41,971 nt of DNA. Origin: Pseudoalteromonas denitrificans DSM 6059 (lineage in GTDB: Bacteria; Pseudomonadota; Gammaproteobacteria; Enterobacterales; Alteromonadaceae). The stretch is taken from positions 1-41,971 of the forward strand of contig NZ_FOLO01000049.1 in NCBI RefSeq assembly GCF_900112265.1, in the 5' to 3' direction. Position 1 is the stretch's first letter, and the number at the start of each line of letters is the position of its first letter. The position numbers were made by a program, and so were the translations under genes. This document shows positions 9,053-19,574 of the stretch, one piece after another. The notes under the pieces were generated by a model that saw only the letters and a list, made by a program, of their open reading frames with translations, did no database searches and was not told the DNA's origin.

Positions 9053-11463
9053 TATAAATCTCTTGTTTTATTCACGATTATCGAACCATGGAACAAATGA
9101 CCCAATTCCATAATGACACCATGACTTATCAACTTTGCTACAGCGCGCATATACGTCAGTTCATCACTTGTGCCTTTGGCATTGACTGGCACTGATAAAT
9201 GATTTGAATCTGCATTTTGAGTAACGTCAGTATCTAAAATTTTATCCACCCAACTAGATAATGAACGCCCAGGTCCCATTTCAATAAATACTTGTGCGCC
9301 TTTATCGTGCAAGGTATTTACTAAACGCGGAAAATCAACGCGATCACACAAGCATTTAGCAATGCTGGTTGCAATTGCTTTGCTACGTTGTGGAATAGGT
9401 AAATAACATGAACTTGAATACATTTTGGTTTTGATGCGTTCTGTCACATCCATAGTATACAGGCCTGTCATAGCATCATATTCAGAATTCGCTGGCGCAC
9501 TATGTATTGCATTGGCCATGTTCAGTGCCATTGCACGAACACCCAGTTTTTTGATTACTTTTTGACATGCAGGCGGATAACCTGCAACTAATAAGCTGTC
9601 TGGTGTATTAACTATGGTGCAGAAAACTTGAGACTCATCAACACTTGCTAACTCAAATTCCTCAACAGTGGCTTTAATGGTATAAGTCTCCCAAATCACT
9701 TCTGTTTCAGAAGACGTTTTTGGCATATTCCATTGGTCACGTAAAGTCAGTAAATCACCACATAATTTATTATTAAAAGTATCTGATGCAGCTAAGCGTG
9801 CACTCATTAAACCTGGTTGTTGCCAACAGCCTAATGCAGCATACATGCTGACTTCACCCATACTATAACCAGTAGCAAAGTCGGCTTTCACGTTAAATAC
9901 ATTTTCAAATATTTTAGTGAAAACACATGCATAACCCACACCCGCCTCAGCAATATCAGCTAAACTGCCACGTAAAGCTAAATCTCTTTGTTTCAGCGCT
10001 TTAAAACCTAAACGATTAATGCTGCGAGGGTTCAGCAACCTATCTTTTAGTGTTATCGCAATATCATCTGCAAGTGCGGCTACACCTTGATATATTTGCG
10101 GGAATATATGAAATAAATCACGGCCTAAACCCACATAAGTTGCACCTATGCCTGGGTACATGAAGGAGATATTATCTCCCGCACCGACTGGTTTTGCAGT
10201 AAAATAACTGCCTTTAGGTGTTTTCCAATCACTATTATCTAAAAATGCTTTTGCTATACCTTGCTCAGCTAATGCGATTTCTTTACTTAACTCATCGAAA
10301 GACTCAGCCAATAATACAACAGAAAATTGCTTTTGAGCATCAAACTGCGCAAAACATGACTTAGCAAGTTCATTTATCTGCACAGATGATTGGCTATTTA
10401 AACTCGCTACATTGTCTAATAGTGACTTTTCATCATCAGCCGATAATAAAAATACTGATAAATCACTATTTGCGATAAAGCCATTATTACGTACATCTTC
10501 AGCAGGAAAACGCTCACCCGCTGTTAATGGCGTAGCCGTTAACAAGTTTTCTTCTAATACAATATGACAATAGCTACTTACGGTTTGACAACTATAAGCT
10601 GCGATATGTGCACTGCCATCTGTATTTGGATACCAAGGACGAGACTCTGTTGGTATATAAAAAGCAGAATCTTGATATTGAGATAACACATCAGACTGAA
10701 CATTTTGCCAACCGCTTATCGCAGGAATATATCTTTGTTGCAGTGAAATAATACATTTTAACAAACCGGCTAATTGTGAGAACGCATCGCCCTCACCTGT
10801 CACACTTTTAGTACAACTTAATGCGGTATTTAATTTTGTATCAGTTTTATAAGCGCGTAATAAACCTTGTTCTTCAGTACTTGCTAACGCTTTATCGGCA
10901 TTTGCAGATACTTCAAGTAAATCTACTTGCTCAGCCGTAACATTTGCTTTTTCAAGCGCTTGGGCTGTTGTGTGAGCAATATCAGCACCCGTAGCAAAAC
11001 TTTTTATGTTGGCATAAGTATACAAAGCATTTTTAATTGCAAAGTCACTTGGTGCAATTAAAACACTCACTATGCCTTCTACTTGATTATAATGCGTAAA
11101 GCTTTCATCAAACGCCATTGTTGCCGATAAATTGCCTTGTTCAATAGGTGAGGATAATAAATTAACCCCAACTAAAACAACAAGTTTATTTGCATTAACA
11201 AAATCTTGCGTTTGCGCTAAAGCAAATGATAAATCAGTGGTTTTTGACAGCTCAATGATATTAAGCTCATCAATATTTAACTTATTCGCATTTGCTAAAC
11301 GTAAAACAGATGATGTTACAAGTTCAGATTTAACTGAACTTGTCGGTAAATTTACTTGCTTAGCTGCACTGCCTTGATAAAAAGCACGTTCAACTAAATC
11401 TATATTTGAATAACCACCAAAATTGGCATCTAATCCAAGGATAGATAAATTTGTATTAAACAT
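9052..11463 (-). CDS. pfaB: PUFA synthase subunit PfaB, acyltransferase
   Basis: An 803-residue protein. The C-terminal half is an acyltransferase with active Ser534 in GYSMGEVSMYAA and a His in the NAIHSAP segment. The N-terminal half is a degenerate ketosynthase-like region without a recognisable catalytic Cys motif, as usual in PfaB. In studied producers, PfaB identity influences whether EPA or DHA is made, but that choice cannot be read here. The gene starts inside the end of pfaA (8-bp overlap, ATGTTTAA) and its stop overlaps the pfaC start, so the three megasynthase subunits are likely translated together in fixed proportion. Confidence 0.93.
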   Translation of the reverse strand: MFNTNLSILGLDANFGGYSNIDLVERAFYQGSAAKQVNLPTSSVKSELVTSSVLRLANANKLNIDELNIIELSKTTDLSFALAQTQDFVNANKLVVLVGVNLLSSPIEQGNLSATMAFDESFTHYNQVEGIVSVLIAPSDFAIKNALYTYANIKSFATGADIAHTTAQALEKANVTAEQVDLLEVSANADKALASTEEQGLLRAYKTDTKLNTALSCTKSVTGEGDAFSQLAGLLKCIISLQQRYIPAISGWQNVQSDVLSQYQDSAFYIPTESRPWYPNTDGSAHIAAYSCQTVSSYCHIVLEENLLTATPLTAGERFPAEDVRNNGFIANSDLSVFLLSADDEKSLLDNVASLNSQSSVQINELAKSCFAQFDAQKQFSVVLLAESFDELSKEIALAEQGIAKAFLDNSDWKTPKGSYFTAKPVGAGDNISFMYPGIGATYVGLGRDLFHIFPQIYQGVAALADDIAITLKDRLLNPRSINRLGFKALKQRDLALRGSLADIAEAGVGYACVFTKIFENVFNVKADFATGYSMGEVSMYAALGCWQQPGLMSARLAASDTFNNKLCGDLLTLRDQWNMPKTSSETEVIWETYTIKATVEEFELASVDESQVFCTIVNTPDSLLVAGYPPACQKVIKKLGVRAMALNMANAIHSAPANSEYDAMTGLYTMDVTERIKTKMYSSSCYLPIPQRSKAIATSIAKCLCDRVDFPRLVNTLHDKGAQVFIEMGPGRSLSSWVDKILDTDVTQNADSNHLSVPVNAKGTSDELTYMRAVAKLISHGVIMELGHLFHGSIIVNKTRDL

Positions 11464-14400
11464 TTTTATCCTCGCCAGTTTTTGTAAAAAGGTTATTCAA
11501 GTTTTCGCTGATCGTTACTTCAGCTGATTTAACTTGCGCTAAAATCTGCTTTTGTTCTGAAATTAAAGCAATATCTGCCACTAACTTAGATGCTGTTTGT
11601 TCTACCACTTTTAAATCAATGTAAAACGCTTCACCTAACATCACTTCACGGTTAACCTGCCAAGCTAATGTTTTAGAAGGCAAACTGCCCATTCCAAGCT
11701 GCTTACGAACCCAAACTAACATCGCCTGATACACTAAATCATTTGCAAATATATTGTGACTTGTACTGCCGGGCTGTACAGGAAGCAAAAACTCTCCCTG
11801 CTTAGATTGCGCAATGCTTGGCACTGAACACCCTAATAATAACGATGAGTCATCACAAGAAATCACATCTGTGATCCCTTGCAAGCTTTCGCCATGAAAT
11901 AAAGTGCCATTTAGGTAAAGTGCTGTAGCTTCATCTGAAATATCAGATTTCAATACAGGTAGTTCTAAAGCTGATACAGGTGTTTCATTACGGCTTCGAA
12001 CAAGTGTTAACTCAGCGCCATAATGAAATACTGTTTTGCCATTTGAACTGCCATTAGAAACAGTGCTCGATATTTTTGCATCAAGCTTTAAAGTATCAGC
12101 ACTCTGGGCTAATACTTTAAAATCAATGTTAACTTCATCAGCTTGCGTACCATCAAATACTAGCCCTTTAAACAATTTATAGTTTTCAAGACCTTGATAA
12201 TGGTAACCAGTATAAAGTGATATAGCAGCTTCACTCATCCAAGCAATCGCACATACAGTTGGCAATACTTGATTGCCACCTATTACATGATCAGCTAGAA
12301 ATGCATTCGTAAAAGTACCGTTAGTCGTTTTTAATGCTTTTGTTAAACGACTAACTTGTGGCTTTTTTACATCAGTACCTTCAACTTCAGGCGCTTGATC
12401 TTTCGACAAGTCATTACCAACAAGAATTTGTGCACAACGATTATCTGTTGTAGCCAGTTCACTTACTAATAATTGCGCTCCAGCATCTAGCGGTATGATA
12501 TATACACCTCTGGCATCAAACATACGTTTAAGCTCAGGCGTTACCATGCCACCATCCCAAGGACCCCAGTTAAAGCTTAATACTTGAGCTTGTGGATTTA
12601 ACGCTTTAAAACGGTAAGCTGTTTTATTTAAGATATCGTTAGCAATTGAATAGTCAGACTGTCCCGGATTACCGTAAAAGCCTGCAGCAGATGAGAACAA
12701 TACTAAATGCTTAATATTTGATGCCTCAGTTACAGACAATAATGATGTTAAACCATCAATTTTTGTACGGTATACCGCATCAAATTCAGCTAATGTTTTT
12801 TGCTCAATAAATTTATCAGCTAATACACCTGCACCATGAATTATGCCTGTCACCTGTAATGAACCATCACCAAGTTTTGCAAGTGCTGGTTTTACAGCAG
12901 TTTGTACGCTTTCACTATTAGTCACATCAGCAGAAACGTATTGTGCTTGGCCACCAGCTGCTTCAATAGCAGCTAATGTTTGCGCAATTTCACGATTTGC
13001 CAATACTGGGCGAATAAACTGAGATACTTTAACCGGTGTTGGTTTATCACCCGCATCGATTAAGGCTTGCATCGCTGCTTTTTTTAGCGCTACTTCATCT
13101 TTAATTCCATTTGCCCAACTAGGTTCATTTACATCAAAAGATGAACGTCCTAATAAAACAAATTTAGCTTGGTATTGTTTTGCAATTTCAATCACACAAT
13201 GTGCTGTTACGCCCTTTGCACCACCACTCACTAAAAATACAGAGTCTTTATCTATGCTATTGCCAGATGTCAGTGCGTAGCTATCAGTTACTTCACCTAT
13301 TAAAGTTAAACGGCCAGTTTCGTCATAACCCACTTCACTCAGTACAGTATCTACATCAGCTAATTCATCAGTGATAATGTTTGCAACTGTTGTTGCTGAT
13401 AAGCTTGATGCCACATCAATTGCGCGACAGAATACGCCAGCCTCACTCCACTCATGAGATAATGTTTTAACTAAACCGTTTAAACCACCTTGGACTAAAT
13501 CAGTATGTTTACTAACAACAGCGCCATCATTTGATTCAAAACCAATTTGTCCACCTTGGTGTGTTACCACCATAAATGAAGCACGTGCTACTTTTGCAGC
13601 TTTAACGTTGCATAATTTCGCTAAGATGAAAGCTAACTCTAAACCTTGTTTTGACGCTTGTGGATAAACAATGCTGTCAATTGTTGATTCTGGATGTAAA
13701 TAAATCACAGAATCTAATTGCGCGTTTGTTGCAATAATCTCACTAACTTGAGCTTCATCAACACTTGAAATAGCAATTTCATTTACCCTACTTGGTAGTG
13801 TTTTACTTGATTGTGTCGTAACCCAGCTAGGATTTACAACAGTCACATTCCAGCCACTGTTAATTAAATTTTCACTTAGTTCAACTGCTGCATCAGTGCC
13901 ATCATTAACGACTAATGCATTTGCACCTTTTGTATTCTGGCTAATTTTATTTACCGCTGTTAGCCGTGAAATTGCCACTGTGGCACTGGGTGCACCTGCA
14001 ACTTTAACTACATCACTTACTTGCGCTTCAGGCTTTTTTACAGCAGATACCTCTGACGTTGTGCCACCCGCTTTACTTTGCATATGCGTTACGATTTCAC
14101 CTAAAGTACGCAGCTCTGCTAAGTCTTCTGGGTTTAAATCTGGTAAGTCAGTAATTGTTTCTTGAACCGCACCTAAAATTTCAACACGTTTAATTGAATC
14201 TATACCTAAGTCTGCTTCCATATCCATTTCAAGTTCTAGCATTTCAACAGGGTAACCCGTTTTATCTGCTACGACGCTCATCATTACAGACTGCACTTTA
14301 CCCAAAGAAAGGTGGTTCAAATCAATGCTTGGTGCAGCTTGTACATCAGCATTTGCAGATGAAGCAACTGGCGCTGCTACTTTAGATTGCATGTGCGATA

Positions 14401-17400
14401 CAATCTCACCTAAAGTGCGAAGTTCTGCTAAGTCTTCTGGGTTTAAATCTGGTAAGTCAGTGATAGTCTCTTGAACTGCACCTAAAATCTCAACGCGCTT
14501 GATAGAGTCAATGCCTAAATCAGCTTCCATATCCATTTCAAGCTCTAGCATTTCAACAGGGTAACCCGTTTTCTCTGCTACCACTGTCATCATCACAGAT
14601 TGAATGTGATTTAAGTCAATACTTGGTGTAGCTTGTTCTGCTTGTACGACTGGCGCTGAAACAACAGCTGGTGCAACTGCTACTTTAGACTGCATATAAG
14701 AAACGATTTCACCTAAAGTGCGTAGCTCTGCTAAATCTTCAGGGTTTAAATCTGGTAAATCAGTTATGGTTTCTTGTACAGAGCCTAAGATTTCAACACG
14801 TTTGATAGAGTCTATGCCTAAGTCCGCTTCCATATCCATTTCAAGCTCTAGCATTTCAACAGGGTAACCCGTTTTCTCTGCTACCACTGTCATCATCACA
14901 GACTGCACTTTACCCAAAGAAAGGGGGTTCAAATCAATGATTGGTGCAGCTTGTTCGACCGGCGCTGAAACAACTTCTGATGTCGTTACAGGTGCAGCTG
15001 ATACTTTAGATTGCATATATGAAACGATTTCACCTAAAGTACGTAGTTCTGCTAAATCTTCAGGGTTTAAATCTGGTAAGTCTGTAATTGTCTCTTGAAC
15101 AGAGCCTAAGATTTCAACACGTTTAATAGAATCTATACCTAAGTCTGCTTCCATATCCATTTCAAGCTCTAGCATTTCAACAGGGTAACCTGTTTTGTCT
15201 GCTACCACTGTCATCATCACCGATTGTATATGGTTTAAATCAATACTCGGTGCCGCTTGTGTAACTGGTGATAAAGTAACAGCTGGGGCAGCAGATACTT
15301 TAGACTGCATATAAGAAACGATTTCACCTAAAGTACGCAGCTCTGCTAAATCTTCTGGATTTAAATCTGGTAAGTCAGTAATTGTTTCTTGTACAGAACC
15401 TAAGATTTCAACTCTCTTAATAGAATCTATGCCTAAGTCTGCTTCCATATCCATTTCAAGCTCTAGCATTTCAACAGGGTAACCAGTTTTGTCCGCTACC
15501 ACTTCCATCATGACAGATTGCACTTTACCCAAAGAAAGGGGGTTTAAGTCAATGCTTGGTGCTGTGTTAGTGTCAGATTCAACTAAATGTAATGCAGGTG
15601 CACTTGATACAGTCGTTGGTGTCGCAGCTTGTGCTTTTGACTTCATATAGTCAACGATTTCGCCTAGTGTACGTAACTCAGCTAAATCTTCAGGATTTAA
15701 ATCTGGTAAATCAGGGATCATTTCTTGAACTGAACCTAAGATCTCAACACGCTTAATAGAATCGATACCTAAATCGGCTTCCATATCCATTTCAAGTTCT
15801 AACATCTCAGCTGGGTAACCTGTTTTATCGGCTACCACTTCTAACATTACAGTGTTTACTTTATTTAAGTCAAAAACGGCAACAGTTTCAACTTGAGTTT
15901 TAACTACTGGAGCAGCTGTTACAACTTCTGGTGCAATAGCAACCGCTGTGGCAGCTGTTTGTACTGGCGTAATGCTTTTTGCAACAGTTTTAACGGGTGC
16001 TGGCGTAACAGGTGTATTAACTTTGGCTACAGGCTTAACTGGTACTGATTTAGCAGTCACAGGCACAGTTGCTTTTGCAACAGGAGCCGTTGTTACTGTT
16101 TGTTTAATATCTACTGAAACAGGTGGTGCTTCTTGTACATCATTTAGCATTGCTGACATATTGTCAGTTTGATTATTTAGGTATTGCTCATGAACACGTA
16201 ATGTTTCTGATTGGAACTCATGATACATGCCTAAAGTACGATCTAAGCTTTCAGGCAATTCGTTACCTGTTTGTGCTTCAAGTACATTTTGGAAAGTTTT
16301 AGCATACTCTTGTGGCCCTTGCATATATTGTTCATGCACATTTAATAGTTGCTGTTGATGCTCAACAAACTGACCTACACTTCGCTCAATGCTAGACGCT
16401 AATTCATCTGCGTTAGGTGCTGAATTTACAGCGTTTGGCGTACTTGTGTGACTGCCATCTGCTTGTACGTAAACAATTTTCTCAACTACTTTTTCTACTT
16501 CAACAATCTTTTCTACTATTTTTTCTACAACTTTAGGTTGTGGTACTGCGACTGGTTGCGCTTTAGCTTGCTTGATTGTCCAACCATCGGTTAATGCATC
16601 ATCAAATGCTTTTTTAGTTTTAGGGCTTACGTAAGATGCACCCGTTAACTTCATTGCTAGAGGTGACATTTTAACAGCTTGTGTAGGACGTTTAATTGCT
16701 GAGTATGGGTCAATCTCTTTTAAATCTAGGCCTAATACCAACATCTGCATTGCAGCTTGGCGCATTTGTAAATCTGCAGATTTTTTAGGATTAGCATTTA
16801 TTGCAATTGCCGTTACATCAGACTTTTCAGTCAAAATGTTTTCAACAAGTTTTGTTAAAACATTTTTAGGACCAAATTCGATAAAGATACGACCGCCCGC
16901 GTCATATAAATTATCAATTTCTTCATTAAAATGAACTGATTCTAAAATATGGTTTTTTAAGCTCTTTTTAATCTCAGCAGCTTTATTTGGGTGGGCTTTA
17001 CCTGTGCCATTAGCAAATACAGGAATACTAGGCTTAGTAAATTTAGCGCTATCAATTGCTTTTGCAAATGGTTTTTGTGCATGACCAACAAGCGGCGTAT
17101 GAAATGCAGCAGAAACTGGTAAAGGCACAACTTTATAACCTTTAGCTTTTAGTTCGCCAATTGCAATTTCAATTTGACTCGTTACACCCGCTACAACTAC
17201 TTGATTATTTGAATTGTAATTAGCAATTGAGATATCTTTTATGTCTTTAATATCATCAGCTACTTTAACTGGGTCGCCTACAACCGCAATCATAGTACCT
17301 GGGTCAAAAGTACCTGTATCAACGTTTTCATCCGTCGGTGCTGCCATTGCTTGTCCACGACTACGCGCTAACATCATGTAGTCATTATCATTTAATACGC

Positions 17401-19558
17401 CAGCAGCCCACAAAGCTGTTAACTCACCAAAACTATGACCTGCAGTGAAGTCTGCAGCAAAACCTGCTTGTTTAAATGTATTGTATAAACCAACACTAAA
17501 ACAACCAATTGCAGGTTGTGCGTGTTGTGTTAAACGTAATGCTTCATCTTGTGCTTTACGATCCGTATCATTAAATACTGGAATTGGGAAAGTAACATTT
17601 GATAAATGAGATAAACCAGCAGATGCAAATTGTGCATCCATATCTGCAGCACTTTGCATCACACTTGGGAAGTTACATGCTAATTCATTGCCCATATTCA
17701 CATACTGTGAACCTTGACCTGAGAATAAAGCAACCACTTTACCTTTTGCATCAATACCCGATTGGCGATAATAAATGCCTGTTGGTACAGACCATTCAAC
17801 GTCACCCACTTTAGCCTTAAATTGTTTAAGCGCTGCGTTGATCATATCAATTGCTTGACTTGCATTTTTTGCAACAAAACCACAACGCGCCAATTCTGTA
17901 GCTGGCTTAGTAGCTGCACATTGGATAACTAAACGATTGAATGCAAAAACTTGCGCATCTGCATCAACTGATAATTGTGTTAGATGTTCATTTAATTGTG
18001 CAACAATGCCAGCTTCATTTTCAGCAGTCACTAAAATAGACTGTGGTACTGCCGTGATACGGTATTCGCCTTGCGCTTTAGGTTGGTATTCTTCCAATAC
18101 CATATGGTAGTTAGTACCACCAAAACCAAATGAGCTTACACCCGCTCTACGAGGCAAACCATCTTCTCTTGGCATCCAAGGTCTAGTTTGGCTGTTTAAA
18201 TATAGCGGGCTGTTTTCGATATCTAAGTTGGTATTTGGTTGATCAATATGAAGTGTGCCTGGCAATACTTTATGATGTAATGCAAGAACAGCTTTGATCA
18301 TACCCGCAGAACCTGCAGCAGCTTTAGTATGGCCCACTTGTGATTTTACTGACCCTAACGCAATATGTTGCGTTTTATCATTATCAGCACCAAAATGTTT
18401 TGTTAATCCAGCAAATTCAGCGGCATCGCCCGCTTTAGTACCTGTACCATGCGCTTCAATTAAACCACAGGTTCTTGGATCCCAACCTGCATCGTCATAA
18501 GCACGTTTTAATGCTTTTGCTTGACCATCTGGACGAGGTGCATAAATAGATTTAAAACGACCATCTGAAGAAGTACCAATACCTTTAAGTACAGCATATA
18601 CTTTATCGCCATCACGTTCAGCATCTTCAAGACGTTTAAACGCCATCATACCAATGCCTTCACCTATCATCATGCCTTTTGAATCATCGTCAAATGGACG
18701 GATATCATCATTAGTTGTAAATGCAGGTGTTTTAGAAAATGACATATACATAAATGGTGAGTTATCACAACAAACACCACCTGAGATCATCACTTCTGAT
18801 CTGTATTCTAATAAGTCTGAGATTGCCAATTTAATTGCAGCTAAAGAGCCAGCACAAGCAGCATCAACAACACAGTTAGTGCCACCAAAATCAAAACGGT
18901 TCGCAATACGACCTGAAATCACGTTTCCTAACATGCCTGGGAATGAATTTTCTTCCCAACCGATATAAGCTTTTTTGAACTTTTCGATGATCATCGCACG
19001 ATCATCGGCATCAACGCCTGAGGCTTTTAATACCTTTTCAAGTACGGGTCCTTGTAAACGTGACGTCAATGGAGAAATTTGCTTTTGACCACCGCCTACA
19101 CCTAAAGTGATACCCACTTTATCGCGGTCATAACCTGAACCATCACCTATGCCTGCATCATTGAGTACATCACGGGCTACCACTAAAGATAATAACTGAG
19201 CGATATCAGTTAATTCTAAAATATTTGGCGGCAGACCAAACTCCATTGGATCAAAGTCAATTTCAGGTAAAAAACCACCACGTTTGCAGTAAGTTTTATC
19301 TGCGGCAAATTTATCTTCAGAGTAATAATCGTCAATCGCCCAACGATCAGCTGGCACATCTTTGATTGAATCAACAGATTCAAAGATATTATCCCAATAT
19401 TGATCTAAGTTTGTTGCATCAGCAAATACTGAAGCCATGCCTACAATGGCAATTGGACATTCTTGTAAACGGGAATTAAATTGTTGTTCATCAACTAGTG
19501 CATCAACGTCTTTAACCGTTTTTGCTAAAGCAGGTTTTGCCTGGCTTTTATTCGACAT
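11456..19558 (-). CDS. pfaA: PUFA synthase subunit PfaA (KS-MAT-6xACP-KR-DH)
   Basis: A 2700-residue iterative polyketide-type synthase. Domains in order: KS (about 33-488, active Cys235 in DAACAGS); malonyl-CoA:ACP acyltransferase (about 620-920, Ser709 in GHSFGEL); a charged Val/Glu/Lys linker near 1015-1040; six tandem ACPs (about 1229-1836); ketoreductase (about 2100-2370, NAD(P)-binding VSGGAKGVTAH, catalytic SSAAGFYG and YSIAN); and a C-terminal dehydratase-like domain beginning near ADHVIGGNQVLPT. The start is placed at the ATG at 19558 because GGAG lies 8-11 bases before it. An upstream in-frame ATG at 19600 would overlap pfaR and adds 14 residues unlike the family. The pfaR stop is only 16 bp upstream. 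It elongates and reduces the acyl chain with PfaB, C and D. Confidence 0.96.
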   Translation of the reverse strand: MSNKSQAKPALAKTVKDVDALVDEQQFNSRLQECPIAIVGMASVFADATNLDQYWDNIFESVDSIKDVPADRWAIDDYYSEDKFAADKTYCKRGGFLPEIDFDPMEFGLPPNILELTDIAQLLSLVVARDVLNDAGIGDGSGYDRDKVGITLGVGGGQKQISPLTSRLQGPVLEKVLKASGVDADDRAMIIEKFKKAYIGWEENSFPGMLGNVISGRIANRFDFGGTNCVVDAACAGSLAAIKLAISDLLEYRSEVMISGGVCCDNSPFMYMSFSKTPAFTTNDDIRPFDDDSKGMMIGEGIGMMAFKRLEDAERDGDKVYAVLKGIGTSSDGRFKSIYAPRPDGQAKALKRAYDDAGWDPRTCGLIEAHGTGTKAGDAAEFAGLTKHFGADNDKTQHIALGSVKSQVGHTKAAAGSAGMIKAVLALHHKVLPGTLHIDQPNTNLDIENSPLYLNSQTRPWMPREDGLPRRAGVSSFGFGGTNYHMVLEEYQPKAQGEYRITAVPQSILVTAENEAGIVAQLNEHLTQLSVDADAQVFAFNRLVIQCAATKPATELARCGFVAKNASQAIDMINAALKQFKAKVGDVEWSVPTGIYYRQSGIDAKGKVVALFSGQGSQYVNMGNELACNFPSVMQSAADMDAQFASAGLSHLSNVTFPIPVFNDTDRKAQDEALRLTQHAQPAIGCFSVGLYNTFKQAGFAADFTAGHSFGELTALWAAGVLNDNDYMMLARSRGQAMAAPTDENVDTGTFDPGTMIAVVGDPVKVADDIKDIKDISIANYNSNNQVVVAGVTSQIEIAIGELKAKGYKVVPLPVSAAFHTPLVGHAQKPFAKAIDSAKFTKPSIPVFANGTGKAHPNKAAEIKKSLKNHILESVHFNEEIDNLYDAGGRIFIEFGPKNVLTKLVENILTEKSDVTAIAINANPKKSADLQMRQAAMQMLVLGLDLKEIDPYSAIKRPTQAVKMSPLAMKLTGASYVSPKTKKAFDDALTDGWTIKQAKAQPVAVPQPKVVEKIVEKIVEVEKVVEKIVYVQADGSHTSTPNAVNSAPNADELASSIERSVGQFVEHQQQLLNVHEQYMQGPQEYAKTFQNVLEAQTGNELPESLDRTLGMYHEFQSETLRVHEQYLNNQTDNMSAMLNDVQEAPPVSVDIKQTVTTAPVAKATVPVTAKSVPVKPVAKVNTPVTPAPVKTVAKSITPVQTAATAVAIAPEVVTAAPVVKTQVETVAVFDLNKVNTVMLEVVADKTGYPAEMLELEMDMEADLGIDSIKRVEILGSVQEMIPDLPDLNPEDLAELRTLGEIVDYMKSKAQAATPTTVSSAPALHLVESDTNTAPSIDLNPLSLGKVQSVMMEVVADKTGYPVEMLELEMDMEADLGIDSIKRVEILGSVQETITDLPDLNPEDLAELRTLGEIVSYMQSKVSAAPAVTLSPVTQAAPSIDLNHIQSVMMTVVADKTGYPVEMLELEMDMEADLGIDSIKRVEILGSVQETITDLPDLNPEDLAELRTLGEIVSYMQSKVSAAPVTTSEVVSAPVEQAAPIIDLNPLSLGKVQSVMMTVVAEKTGYPVEMLELEMDMEADLGIDSIKRVEILGSVQETITDLPDLNPEDLAELRTLGEIVSYMQSKVAVAPAVVSAPVVQAEQATPSIDLNHIQSVMMTVVAEKTGYPVEMLELEMDMEADLGIDSIKRVEILGAVQETITDLPDLNPEDLAELRTLGEIVSHMQSKVAAPVASSANADVQAAPSIDLNHLSLGKVQSVMMSVVADKTGYPVEMLELEMDMEADLGIDSIKRVEILGAVQETITDLPDLNPEDLAELRTLGEIVTHMQSKAGGTTSEVSAVKKPEAQVSDVVKVAGAPSATVAISRLTAVNKISQNTKGANALVVNDGTDAAVELSENLINSGWNVTVVNPSWVTTQSSKTLPSRVNEIAISSVDEAQVSEIIATNAQLDSVIYLHPESTIDSIVYPQASKQGLELAFILAKLCNVKAAKVARASFMVVTHQGGQIGFESNDGAVVSKHTDLVQGGLNGLVKTLSHEWSEAGVFCRAIDVASSLSATTVANIITDELADVDTVLSEVGYDETGRLTLIGEVTDSYALTSGNSIDKDSVFLVSGGAKGVTAHCVIEIAKQYQAKFVLLGRSSFDVNEPSWANGIKDEVALKKAAMQALIDAGDKPTPVKVSQFIRPVLANREIAQTLAAIEAAGGQAQYVSADVTNSESVQTAVKPALAKLGDGSLQVTGIIHGAGVLADKFIEQKTLAEFDAVYRTKIDGLTSLLSVTEASNIKHLVLFSSAAGFYGNPGQSDYSIANDILNKTAYRFKALNPQAQVLSFNWGPWDGGMVTPELKRMFDARGVYIIPLDAGAQLLVSELATTDNRCAQILVGNDLSKDQAPEVEGTDVKKPQVSRLTKALKTTNGTFTNAFLADHVIGGNQVLPTVCAIAWMSEAAISLYTGYHYQGLENYKLFKGLVFDGTQADEVNIDFKVLAQSADTLKLDAKISSTVSNGSSNGKTVFHYGAELTLVRSRNETPVSALELPVLKSDISDEATALYLNGTLFHGESLQGITDVISCDDSSLLLGCSVPSIAQSKQGEFLLPVQPGSTSHNIFANDLVYQAMLVWVRKQLGMGSLPSKTLAWQVNREVMLGEAFYIDLKVVEQTASKLVADIALISEQKQILAQVKSAEVTISENLNNLFTKTGEDKNV
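14075..15870 (-). repeat. Six tandem acyl carrier protein repeats in pfaA
   Basis: Each repeat contains LGIDSIKRVEIL with the phosphopantetheine-bearing Ser at residues 1267, 1379, 1477, 1584, 1685 and 1788 of PfaA, giving spacings of 112, 98, 107, 101 and 103 residues. All six Ser are present. Repeats 2-6 are almost identical; repeat 1 differs most (PAEML, QEMIPDLPDL). The entry segments alternate: repeats 2, 4 and 6 have LSLGKVQSVMM, repeats 3 and 5 have the shorter LNHIQSVMM. More ACPs are known to raise product yield in this family. Confidence 0.95.
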
Positions 19559-19574
19559 TCTATTATTACTCCAA

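Noticed and set aside
14075..15870. The strongly repetitive DNA as a CRISPR array or satellite
   Set aside because: The repeat unit is about 300 bp and fully coding, encoding ACP domains; there are no short direct repeats with unique spacers. No CRISPR array was seen anywhere in the window.
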